Of a DNA stretch of 64,000 bases, positions 8,296 to 16,139 are shown piece by piece. This DNA is from Hyphomicrobium sp. GTDB lineage: Bacteria; Pseudomonadota; Alphaproteobacteria; Rhizobiales; Hyphomicrobiaceae. Below the pieces are notes generated by a model. It searched no databases and was not told the DNA's origin. It saw only the letters and a list, made by a program, of their open reading frames with translations. Location: the NCBI GenBank assembly GCA_002928955.1, contig PERT01000006.1, forward strand, positions 21,621 through 85,620, given 5' to 3'. The translations under genes were made by a program, and so were the position numbers. The stretch's first letter is position 1; each line of letters starts with the position of its first letter.

Positions 8296-9375
8296 ATGTC
8301 CTCACACTCCCAGATTTCCCCGATCGCAGCCAGCCAGAACCGCAGCTTCCCGTTCTCGGCCATCGTCGGACAAGACGAAATGAAGACCGCACTCATGGTG
8401 GCGGCGATCGACCCGACCATCGGCGGCGTGCTGATTTTCGGCGACCGTGGAACCGGCAAGTCGACCGCGGTGCGCGCGCTGGCCTCGCTGCTTCCGCTGA
8501 TGACGGTGGTCGCGGGATGCCGCTTCAATTGCGATCCGGCAACACGGACGAGCGGTTGCGCCTTGTGTCAGAACACGGGCCAGGGCGAGCGTTCGCGGGA
8601 AGCGCTGGCGCGGACGGCGTTCGTGCCAGTGCCGGTGGTCGATCTGCCACTGGGTGCGACCGAGGATCGCGTCGTCGGCGCGCTGGATCTCGAGCGCGCG
8701 TTGACAAGGGGCGACAAGGCCTTCGAGCCGGGTCTGCTGGCGCGCGCCAATCGCGGGTTTCTCTATATCGACGAGGTCAACCTTCTGGAGGACCACTTGG
8801 TCGATCTGCTGCTCGACGTGGCCGGCAGCGGCGAGAACGTCGTGGAGCGCGAAGGATTGAGCATCCGGCATCCGGCCCGTTTCGTGCTCGTCGGCAGCGG
8901 CAATCCCGAGGAGGGGGAGCTGCGGCCGCAATTATTGGACCGGTTCGGTTTGTCGGTCGAGGTCACCACGCCCCAAGATGTCAAGACGCGGGTCGAGGTG
9001 GTGCGACGGCGTGATGCCTTCGAGCGCGAGCCGGAAGCATTCATTGCAAGGTGGCAGCCGGAAGACGCCCGCGCCAGTGCTTCGATCGCGGCGGCTCGGG
9101 AGCGTATCCGCGGGGTCGAGGTATCGGACGCGGCTCTCGAGCGGGCTGCGGAGCTGTGCATCGCCATCGGGACGGACGGCCTGCGCGGCGAGCTGACGCT
9201 GATCCGCGCGGCCCGTGCAGTGGCCGCACTCGACGGCACCCATGCGGTCAGTGACGATCATATCCGGCGGGTTGCACCGTCGGCCTTGCGGCACCGCTTG
9301 CGGCGCGACCCGCTCGACGAGGCCGGTTCCGGTGCGCGCGTAGCGCGGGTGATCGAAGGGATATTCGGCGCGTGA
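8296..9375 (+). CDS. bchI: Magnesium chelatase ATPase subunit BchI
   Basis: A 359-residue AAA+ ATPase that with BchD and BchH inserts Mg into protoporphyrin IX, the first committed step of bacteriochlorophyll synthesis. Walker A GDRGTGKST is at residues 49-57, Walker B reads FLYIDEVNLL, and the cysteine-containing insert CRFNCDP is typical of BchI. It is translationally coupled to bchD by a 4-base overlap (GTGA at 9372). BchH is not in this window. Confidence 0.97.
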   Translation: MSSHSQISPIAASQNRSFPFSAIVGQDEMKTALMVAAIDPTIGGVLIFGDRGTGKSTAVRALASLLPLMTVVAGCRFNCDPATRTSGCALCQNTGQGERSREALARTAFVPVPVVDLPLGATEDRVVGALDLERALTRGDKAFEPGLLARANRGFLYIDEVNLLEDHLVDLLLDVAGSGENVVEREGLSIRHPARFVLVGSGNPEEGELRPQLLDRFGLSVEVTTPQDVKTRVEVVRRRDAFEREPEAFIARWQPEDARASASIAAARERIRGVEVSDAALERAAELCIAIGTDGLRGELTLIRAARAVAALDGTHAVSDDHIRRVAPSALRHRLRRDPLDEAGSGARVARVIEGIFGA

Positions 9376-11255
9376 CGAGAGCGGGCGGCGCGACATCAGC
9401 GGACGCTGGGCAGCCGGCTGACAATCAAGCCGACGCCAAACATGCCGACGTCGCGCGGGCGGCGTGGCGGCAGGCCGTGCTCGCGGCCGAGCTGTTTGCG
9501 ATCGATCCAGCCAGGCTCGGCGGAATCGTGGTGACGGCGCTCGCCGGGCCGGTGCGTGACCGCTGGCTCGATATTGCCCGCGGACTGCTTCCATCCAACG
9601 CCCCGGTGCGCAAGGTTCCGCTCAACGTCACCGACGAGCGGCTGCTGGGTGGGCTCGATCTCGCGGCGACGCTGGCCACGGGCAGGGCCATGGCCGAGAC
9701 CGGACTGCTTGCCGAGGTCGACGGCGGCGTCGTGATCGTTCCAATGGCAGAGCGCATGACCGGCGGATTGGCGGCGCGTGTCACGGCTGCGCTCGATCAG
9801 GGCCGGGTGGCGATCGAGCGCGACGGGTTGGGGCTCTCGTTCCCTTCGAGGTTCGGCGTGATTGCGCTCGATGAGCGCATGTCCGATGACGAGGCAACAC
9901 CAGCGTCATTGCGGGATCGGCTGGCCATTCACTGCGACCTCAGGGCGTTGTCGATGCGCGATGCGGCGGGCGGCACGGACGAGGACCAGGGGCGGTCGCG
10001 GGATGTGATCACCGCGCGGGCGCGACTGGCAAGCATCGTGGTGAGCGACGACGTGATCGAGGCTCTGGTTGGTGCAGCAGCCGTTCTCGGCATCGCGTCG
10101 CTCAGGGCGCCAATGCTGGCTGTGGCGGCGGCCCGGGCATCGGCTGCGTTGGCCGGGCGGCCCGTCGTGACCCAGGATGATCTTGCTCGGGCAGTCGGGC
10201 TCGTGCTTGCGCCCAGGGCAACGCGGTTGCCGCCGATCAACGAACAGAACGACGAGCAGCCGGACGACAGGACAGAAAATCCCGAAAACCGGTCCGAACC
10301 GGATGTAGCCGGCCAAGAACAGCAGAACGGCCAGGACCAGCGCCAACTCGATGACATGTTGATCGAGGCGGTGCGGGCTGCGCTGCCAGCGGCGCTGCTG
10401 GCGCAACTCCAATGCCAAGGCACGTCACGTGCCAAGGGCAATGCTGCCGGGAAATCGGGTGTCGAACGCAAAGTGCTCAATCGCGGCCGACCGATCGGAG
10501 TGTCGCGCCGGGCGCCGCGTGGTGGCGCGCGGCTCGATCTGGTGGCGACATTACGCGCGGCCGCGCCCTGGCAGCAGGTTCGCCGCAACGCCCGCGCGGC
10601 CGCCGCGTCGGGTTCTGGAGTTCCGACAGGATCACAGCGGGTGGAAGTGCGAAGCGAAGATTTCCGAACCAAGCGTTTCCGTCAGCGCACGGAGAGTACG
10701 ACGATTTTTGCCGTCGATGCATCGGGGTCGACCGCGCTCGACCGGCTGGCGGAGGCCAAAGGTGCGGTGGAGCTGTTGCTCGCCGATTGCTATGTTCGCC
10801 GAGACCAGGTGGCACTGATCGCCTTTCGCGGCAAGGTCGCGGAATTGCTGCTGCCACCGTCACGTTCGCTGGTAAGGGCGAAGCGCTGCCTCGCCAGTCT
10901 ACCCGGCGGCGGCGGTACGCCGCTCGCCTCCGGAATCGACGCCGCGCGGGCTCTCGCAGAAGCCGTGGCGCGCAAGGGCCAGACACCCGTGATCGTGCTG
11001 TTGACTGATGGTCGGGCCAATGTCGGGCGCACGGCCAAGGGTGGCCGGCCAGCGGCAGAAGCGGACGCCAAGGATGCGGCCCGGGCGCTGGGCCTAACCG
11101 GAACCCGGACGCTTGTGATCGATACCTCGCCGCGTTCGGAGCCATTCGCCCGGACACTGGCTGACGCGATGCGCGCGCGCTACATCGCGCTGCCCTTTGC
11201 CAGTTCGCACACGCTCTCGGAAGCCGTTAGGTCAGAGATCCAGGATGAGCGATGA
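9372..11255 (+). CDS. bchD: Magnesium chelatase subunit BchD
   Basis: A 627-residue protein that starts with GTG inside the bchI stop. It has a degenerate N-terminal AAA+ domain, then an acidic, Asn/Gln/Pro-rich linker around residues 285-325. A C-terminal von Willebrand A domain carries the MIDAS motif DASGSTALD (DxSxS). It forms the scaffold of the BchI-BchD motor of Mg chelatase. Length and domain order are normal for BchD. Confidence 0.96.
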   Translation: MTRAGGATSADAGQPADNQADAKHADVARAAWRQAVLAAELFAIDPARLGGIVVTALAGPVRDRWLDIARGLLPSNAPVRKVPLNVTDERLLGGLDLAATLATGRAMAETGLLAEVDGGVVIVPMAERMTGGLAARVTAALDQGRVAIERDGLGLSFPSRFGVIALDERMSDDEATPASLRDRLAIHCDLRALSMRDAAGGTDEDQGRSRDVITARARLASIVVSDDVIEALVGAAAVLGIASLRAPMLAVAAARASAALAGRPVVTQDDLARAVGLVLAPRATRLPPINEQNDEQPDDRTENPENRSEPDVAGQEQQNGQDQRQLDDMLIEAVRAALPAALLAQLQCQGTSRAKGNAAGKSGVERKVLNRGRPIGVSRRAPRGGARLDLVATLRAAAPWQQVRRNARAAAASGSGVPTGSQRVEVRSEDFRTKRFRQRTESTTIFAVDASGSTALDRLAEAKGAVELLLADCYVRRDQVALIAFRGKVAELLLPPSRSLVRAKRCLASLPGGGGTPLASGIDAARALAEAVARKGQTPVIVLLTDGRANVGRTAKGGRPAAEADAKDAARALGLTGTRTLVIDTSPRSEPFARTLADAMRARYIALPFASSHTLSEAVRSEIQDER

Positions 11256-11287
11256 AACGCACCTCAGCCAGCCAGGGTGAACAATGA

Positions 11288-12187
11288 ATGACGAGCGGCG
11301 CTGACACCCTCGACTGGGAGCGCGATGGCCGCGACTGGCCGAACCGCGTCGCGAGCCGGTTCCTCGCTGCCGGCGGTCTCGCCTGGCACGTGCAGATCGC
11401 AGGGCAGGGCCCGCCCCTGCTTCTGCTGCACGGAACCGGTGCCTCGACGCATTCGTTCGCCGAGTTGTTGCCGCTGCTGTCCGCGCATTTCACGGTGATC
11501 GCACCAGATCTACCGGGGCATGGATTCACATCGCTGCCGCCGATCGAGGAGCAGTCGCTAACGGGTATGTCTGTTGCCGTGGCCGCCCTGCTACGAACGC
11601 TGGGGTTCGCACCCGTTATCGCGGTTGGGCATTCGGCCGGGGCGGCGATCCTCGTGCGGATGTGCCTCGATAGCCGACTGGAGCCGAAGGTGGTGATCAG
11701 CCTCAATGGCGCGCTGCTGCCGTTTCCGGGAGTGGCCGGACAGATGTTTCCACCACTGGCGCGGCTGTTGTTCGTGAACCCGTTCGCCACGCGCTTTTTT
11801 GCCTGGCGCGCGCAGGATCGTTCTGCTGTCGAGCGGCTGATCCGCGGCACCGGTTCCAGCATCCCGGCTTCGAGCCTCGACATCTATGCGCGGCTGTTCG
11901 GCTCGGACCGGCATCTCACGGCGACGCTCGGCATGATGGCCAACTGGGATCTGCCCAAACTCGCGCGGGACATGCCTCGTTTGAGGGTGCCGCTGATATT
12001 GGTCGCGTGCAGCGAAGATGCAGCCATTCCGCCCGACACCGCCATCAAGGTACGAGACCGGGTGCCGAGTGCAGTCGTCGAATACAGGCGGGGATTGGGC
12101 CATCTCGCGCATGAGGAGCGGCCGAACGAGATCGCCGAGATGATATTGGCCGTAGCGCGCCAGAAGGCGATGCCGGCCGCACAGTAG
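11288..12187 (+). CDS. bchO: Alpha/beta hydrolase BchO
   Basis: A 299-residue alpha/beta-hydrolase in the conserved bchI-bchD-bchO order. LLLHGTGASTHSF forms the oxyanion-hole region, VGHSAGAAI holds the nucleophile Ser elbow (GHSAG), and GLGHLAHEE near the C-terminus supplies the catalytic His. BchO is thought to act around Mg-chelatase but its reaction is not firmly established. The ATG at 11288 keeps this frame; an ATG at 11284 is out of frame. Confidence 0.92.
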   Translation: MTSGADTLDWERDGRDWPNRVASRFLAAGGLAWHVQIAGQGPPLLLLHGTGASTHSFAELLPLLSAHFTVIAPDLPGHGFTSLPPIEEQSLTGMSVAVAALLRTLGFAPVIAVGHSAGAAILVRMCLDSRLEPKVVISLNGALLPFPGVAGQMFPPLARLLFVNPFATRFFAWRAQDRSAVERLIRGTGSSIPASSLDIYARLFGSDRHLTATLGMMANWDLPKLARDMPRLRVPLILVACSEDAAIPPDTAIKVRDRVPSAVVEYRRGLGHLAHEERPNEIAEMILAVARQKAMPAAQ

Positions 12188-12221
12188 TGCACGCGGCGAT
12201 CAACGGCTGCGCTTTCGCCTG

Positions 12222-12389
12222 CTAGTGGCCTGTCGCGCCTAAATCGCTGTGCCAGCCCACGCGTCGACGATTTAGGCCCGACATGAAGGCCACTCGCTAT
12301 ATCATTGGGTTAGTGGGGCGTTCATCGCGCCTTAATTGACGCGCACGATGCCCCTCCCACCAGTCAATTAAGGCGCGACGCCCCACTAG
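12222..12389. repeat. Two-hairpin intergenic repeat, copy C (different arms)
   Basis: Two palindromes, 12222-12296 and 12310-12389, are separated by about 13 bases. They repeat the design of copies A and B: CTAGTGG start, CCACTAG end, 75-80 bases each. Arm sequences differ (CCTAAATCG/CGATTTAGG in the first, TTAATTGA/TCAATTAA in the second). The inner ends read CACTCG and TTAGTG, degenerate versions of the CTAG border. It lies in the 237-base gap between bchO and the acyl-CoA dehydrogenase gene. Confidence 0.8.
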
Positions 12390-12424
12390 GACCGCCGTAC
12401 AACTTCCCACGCCGAGGCTCACAC

Positions 12425-13690
12425 ATGCTCGATAAGTCCCTTTCCCCTAACGACGCGGTAATCCAGCACGGGGCCCGCGCGGCGGCTCCGACGGGGAACG
12501 AGCCAGCCGTCAAGCCGCGCTTCCAGTGGGATGATCCGTTCGACCTCGACGGTCAGTTGACCGGGGACGAGCGGATGATCCGCGATGCCGCTCGCGCCTT
12601 CGCCGACGACAAGCTGCGTCCTAGGGTGCGCGACGCATTCCGCCACGAAACGGTCGACCCGGGCGTGTTCCGCGAGATGGGTGCGCAGGGGTTGCTCGGC
12701 GCCACGCTGCCTGAGGTCTACGGCGGGTCGGGGCTCAGCTATGTGGCCTACGGGTTGATCGCGCGCGAGATCGAGCGGGTGGATTCGGGCTATCGGTCGA
12801 TGATGAGCGTGCAGTCGTCGCTGGTGATGCTGCCGATATTCGCATTCGGCTCGCAACAGCAGAAGCAGACCTATCTGCCGGGGCTGGCGTCGGGGGAACT
12901 GATCGGCTGCTTTGGGCTGACAGAGCCGGACCACGGATCCGATCCGGGGGGGATGACGACGCGGGCGCGGTCGGTGGCGGGGGGCGACTATCTGATCGAC
13001 GGGGCGAAAACGTGGATCAGCAATTCGCCGATTGCGGACGTGTTCATTGTCTGGGCCAAGACGGACGACGGCGAGATCCGCGGGTTCATTCTGGAGAAAG
13101 GGATGGCCGGGCTTTCCGCGCCGGCGATCCACGGCAAGCTGTCGCTGAGAGCGTCACCGACCGGGGAGATCGTATTGCAAGGTGTGCGCGCGCCGCAGAC
13201 ATCGATGCTGCCGGATGCAAGTGGACTGAAGGGTCCGTTTACGTGTTTAAATTCAGCGCGTTATGGAATTTCTTGGGGAGCGCTCGGTGCTGCCGAGGAA
13301 TGTGTGCGAATCGCGCGGGGTTATGTGCTGGACCGGCATCAATTCGGCCGGCCGCTGGCAGCCAACCAACTGATTCAGAAGAAACTTTCAGACATGGTTA
13401 CGGAACTCGCGCTGGGGCTGCAAGGGTGTGTGCGGCTCGGGCGAATGAAGGATCTGGGCACCGCGCCAACCGAGTTGACATCGTTGCTCAAGCGCAACAA
13501 TTGCGGTAAGGCGCTTGATATTGCTCGTATTTGCCGCGATATGCTGGGCGGCAACGGTGTGTCAGACGAGTATGCTGTGATCCGCCACATGGTCAACCTC
13601 GAAGCGGTCAACACCTATGAGGGGACGCACGACATTCATGCATTGATCCTCGGCCGTTCGATCACGGGCATCCCGGCGTTCGGCGCGTAG
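12425..13690 (+). CDS. gcdH: Acyl-CoA dehydrogenase, probable glutaryl-CoA dehydrogenase
   Basis: A 421-residue flavoenzyme of the acyl-CoA dehydrogenase family. [17 protein letters not shown] is the flavin/substrate loop, and the C-terminal [16 protein letters not shown] block carries the catalytic glutamate in the glutaryl-CoA dehydrogenase style. GcdH converts glutaryl-CoA to crotonyl-CoA in lysine and aromatic breakdown. The first 35 or so residues precede the usual family start, so translation might begin further in. It marks the start of the non-photosynthetic stretch. Assignment to GcdH rather than another acyl-CoA dehydrogenase is from motif wording. Confidence 0.85.
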   Translation: MLDKSLSPNDAVIQHGARAAAPTGNEPAVKPRFQWDDPFDLDGQLTGDERMIRDAARAFADDKLRPRVRDAFRHETVDPGVFREMGAQGLLGATLPEVYGGSGLSYVAYGLIAREIERVDSGYRSMMSVQSSLVMLPIFAFGSQQQKQTYLPGLASGELIGCFGLTEPDHGSDPGGMTTRARSVAGGDYLIDGAKTWISNSPIADVFIVWAKTDDGEIRGFILEKGMAGLSAPAIHGKLSLRASPTGEIVLQGVRAPQTSMLPDASGLKGPFTCLNSARYGISWGALGAAEECVRIARGYVLDRHQFGRPLAANQLIQKKLSDMVTELALGLQGCVRLGRMKDLGTAPTELTSLLKRNNCGKALDIARICRDMLGGNGVSDEYAVIRHMVNLEAVNTYEGTHDIHALILGRSITGIPAFGA

Positions 13691-13741
13691 CCGGCACAAT
13701 TGCGCCGACAACAAGCGGATAGCACTGCCAGCCGGCGACGA

Positions 13742-14233
13742 TCACGCGGCGGACTTGCGCGGGCGCGGCTTGGCAGCGGCACGAAGGCGGTCAACCTCGC
13801 CGGACAAGTCCTTGATCAGCTTGGCAGTACGGATCACGCCGGCCATGTGCGACGGAAACAGCGCCCAGTTGATCGGCTTTGTCTGGAAAGCGTTGGCGCC
13901 AAGGGCATAGGCTTCGTCGATCGCCACCACGTCGTCGCGAGAGGACATGACGATGATCGGCAGCATTCTCATGCGCGGTGTCGCGCGGATCAAGGCGATC
14001 AGGCGGAAGCCGTCGATCCGCGGCATCGACAAATCAACCATCGCGAGATCGAAATCGGTGCTGCCGAGTGCCTCGAACGCCTCGTAGCCATCAGCGGCGT
14101 GTTGCACGACGTACTTTTGGCGGCGCAGGCACGAGGCGGCGGTTGCAGCGAAAATCGGGTCGTCGTCGGCGACGAGAACCCGGATGGTCGCGTGATCCGC
14201 CGATGACATTCTATCGGATTCGTGGCTGGCCAT
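13742..14233 (-). CDS. Single-domain response regulator
   Basis: A 163-residue CheY-like receiver. VLVADDDPIF gives the acidic pocket, AMVDLSMPRIDG the phospho-acceptor Asp, and NAFQTKPINW the conserved Lys. No output domain follows; about 35 basic residues end the protein. It starts 6 bases after the stop of the TadG-like gene, so the two probably form one transcript. The hybrid kinase at 16140-18851 is a plausible but unproven partner. Confidence 0.88.
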   Translation of the reverse strand: MASHESDRMSSADHATIRVLVADDDPIFAATAASCLRRQKYVVQHAADGYEAFEALGSTDFDLAMVDLSMPRIDGFRLIALIRATPRMRMLPIIVMSSRDDVVAIDEAYALGANAFQTKPINWALFPSHMAGVIRTAKLIKDLSGEVDRLRAAAKPRPRKSAA

Positions 14234-14239
14234 GGTTCA

Positions 14240-15532
14240 CTATCTCGCCAGAGCTGCGGGTTGACCAACGCCCTTGACGCCATCAGGCACGGGGACACTT
14301 GTGTCGCTGTAGTTTGTATTGAGTATCAAATGCGGGCCACCGTAGAGCCGCATCTTCTCGGCAACAATGGCGGTGTAGGCGGATTGGTCGGCAATCGGGC
14401 TGGTCGCATCGATGTGCAACTCGCCACTGGGGATGTAGATCGTGCCGATAAGAATACGCGCGTCGTCGCTGAGAATTCGGTAGGATAGCGATGGGGGCTG
14501 CTTCCGGCCGGCGAAGATCAAGAGACCCGCCATGCCGCCTGATGTAGGCGCCTTGAGCGAAATCGTCGATTTGGCATCGAACGTGAAGCTCGCCAAGGCA
14601 CCAGTGAAATAAAGGCCCGCGGCCTCGCCGAACAGTTTGCCACCGTCCCTAACGACCAGCGGCTTGTCCTTGAATGCAAAGATGCCGTCACGGAGCGTCA
14701 CCTGCGCGCCGCCGCGGATCTCGAGCCCGCAATAGGTGCCGGGGTTGAGCTGGGTGTCAGTCGAGATGACAGTTGGCATCTGCGGGTCGCAGGCGCCCAC
14801 GGTCGGCTCGGGCCGGTCGGCCAGCGGATCGTCGAAACTTGGACAATCCATGATCGGGTCTGGATTGAAGTTGCCCGCTCCGCCGTCCTTGCCGCCGCGC
14901 GTGCAAATCAACGTGGCCGCCAGATGCGCACTGTCTTTGGACTTGAGGCCGTTGTTGTGTGCCGAGTTCGAGTAGACCGCGCAGTTCTGGCCGGTGACGC
15001 GCGCATTCTTCTCCAACGATATCGCGCCACCTTCGTCGGGGCTGAGTGCGAGCACGCAAATGTTGGGCTTCCCGACGACGCGGGCAACGGCCTTCGCTTC
15101 GACCTTACTGATCCCTTGCCCTGTCAGGCCAGCAAACATCGCATCGAAGTTTCGTGTGACACCGACGTCGACTTCGATCGGATCTCTGGATACCGATGTC
15201 GTGACAGTGGGAGCGCCCAGGCTGGATCTCGCTGTTTGCGTCGAGACGGCCTTCGCCACGACAGCCTGCGCGACCGCCGCGAGGTTCTCGTACTTGGTAT
15301 CCGTCAGGCTCAGCTCTTTCGCCGCGGCCAGCGCAGCCGCATCGGCAGCTTCCTGAAGAATTGACTTCTCGCGGATATATCGACTGTGATCCAGCATGCC
15401 GCCGATGATCATCAGCATAACCGGCAGGGCGAGAGCGAATTTGACAACGATCACGCCGCTGCGGTCAGCCCGGAACTGCGCAAGCCGATTGCAGCGCTTC
15501 AATCCGGATCGTGGATACGCAGATACGGCCAT
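14240..15532 (-). CDS. TadE/TadG-like pilus-assembly-type membrane protein
   Basis: A 430-residue protein with one N-terminal membrane segment (FALALPVMLMIIGGMLDHSR) in the typical TadG context, followed by LQEAADAAALAAAKEL, a hallmark of Flp pilus TadE/TadG N-termini. The rest is a large predicted periplasmic or surface domain with several cysteines. No other tad/flp genes are near, so it is an orphan. It is upstream of the response regulator on the same strand. Confidence 0.75.
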   Translation of the reverse strand: MAVSAYPRSGLKRCNRLAQFRADRSGVIVVKFALALPVMLMIIGGMLDHSRYIREKSILQEAADAAALAAAKELSLTDTKYENLAAVAQAVVAKAVSTQTARSSLGAPTVTTSVSRDPIEVDVGVTRNFDAMFAGLTGQGISKVEAKAVARVVGKPNICVLALSPDEGGAISLEKNARVTGQNCAVYSNSAHNNGLKSKDSAHLAATLICTRGGKDGGAGNFNPDPIMDCPSFDDPLADRPEPTVGACDPQMPTVISTDTQLNPGTYCGLEIRGGAQVTLRDGIFAFKDKPLVVRDGGKLFGEAAGLYFTGALASFTFDAKSTISLKAPTSGGMAGLLIFAGRKQPPSLSYRILSDDARILIGTIYIPSGELHIDATSPIADQSAYTAIVAEKMRLYGGPHLILNTNYSDTSVPVPDGVKGVGQPAALAR

Positions 15533-16139
15533 GTCACAGAAATACTCCGTCGCGGTTCGGTCGATTGAGACAAATAATATGTCAAATAGAATTTGTCTTT
15601 GAATTAAAAGTATTATGATCTACAATTCGTTAATTTGAATGTCATAATATATCGCTGGATGAGAAGGTTGATTTCAAACGAGTCATAAGCTCGCCTGAGT
15701 ATTTGCGGGATGCAAGTTTCGTGCGGGATGAGCAGCGCCAATGCTGATTTCGGTCCAGGCCACGAGACGAATCGCAGAGTTCAAACGCGCGGCGGCAACG
15801 GTGGGCGGCGCACCGGCAGGGCTGGAGGCGTGCGGTTAATCGCCGAGGCGAGAGGAAGATCGGATCGTCATCCACGACGAGGACCCGCATCCCGTTGCCT
15901 GGTATTGAACCCGTTTCGGCAATTGTCATGGTGCTCGTAGTCCGTCAAATCTCCCGATCAATTTCAGCGACACCGTAATCGGCGGTGGAGGGTCTCGCAG
16001 AATTTTGTTTCGCAACCTGAAAAAACTGTTAAATCGGTGGAATATTATCGGAATAATTCTGTGCCGCTCGGCATAAATCCGATCTCAATCAAAATCAGTT
16101 AATTTCGGCTGCCAGCGTTCTGCGTGCGAAAGTTCAGTC
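15533..16139. other. AT-rich gap before the hybrid kinase
   Basis: About 600 bases between the divergent TadG-like gene and hybrid kinase. It includes the inverted repeat GACAAAT/ATTTGTC at 15569-15597 (possible operator or promoter element of the TadG-like gene) and a receiver-domain remnant at 15642-15929. Bases 15930-16139 are AT-rich and likely carry the kinase promoter. Nothing else is recognised. Confidence 0.5.
15642..15929 (-). pseudogene. Remnant of a response-regulator receiver domain
   Basis: The frame starts GMRVLVVDDDPIF, essentially the first beta strand and acidic pocket of a receiver like that at 13742-14233. It then runs into an Arg/Cys-rich sequence with no receiver pattern and no phospho-acceptor or Lys motif. 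This looks like a decayed or frameshifted duplicate. No shifted frame clearly restores the domain, so a chance start cannot be excluded. Confidence 0.4.
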
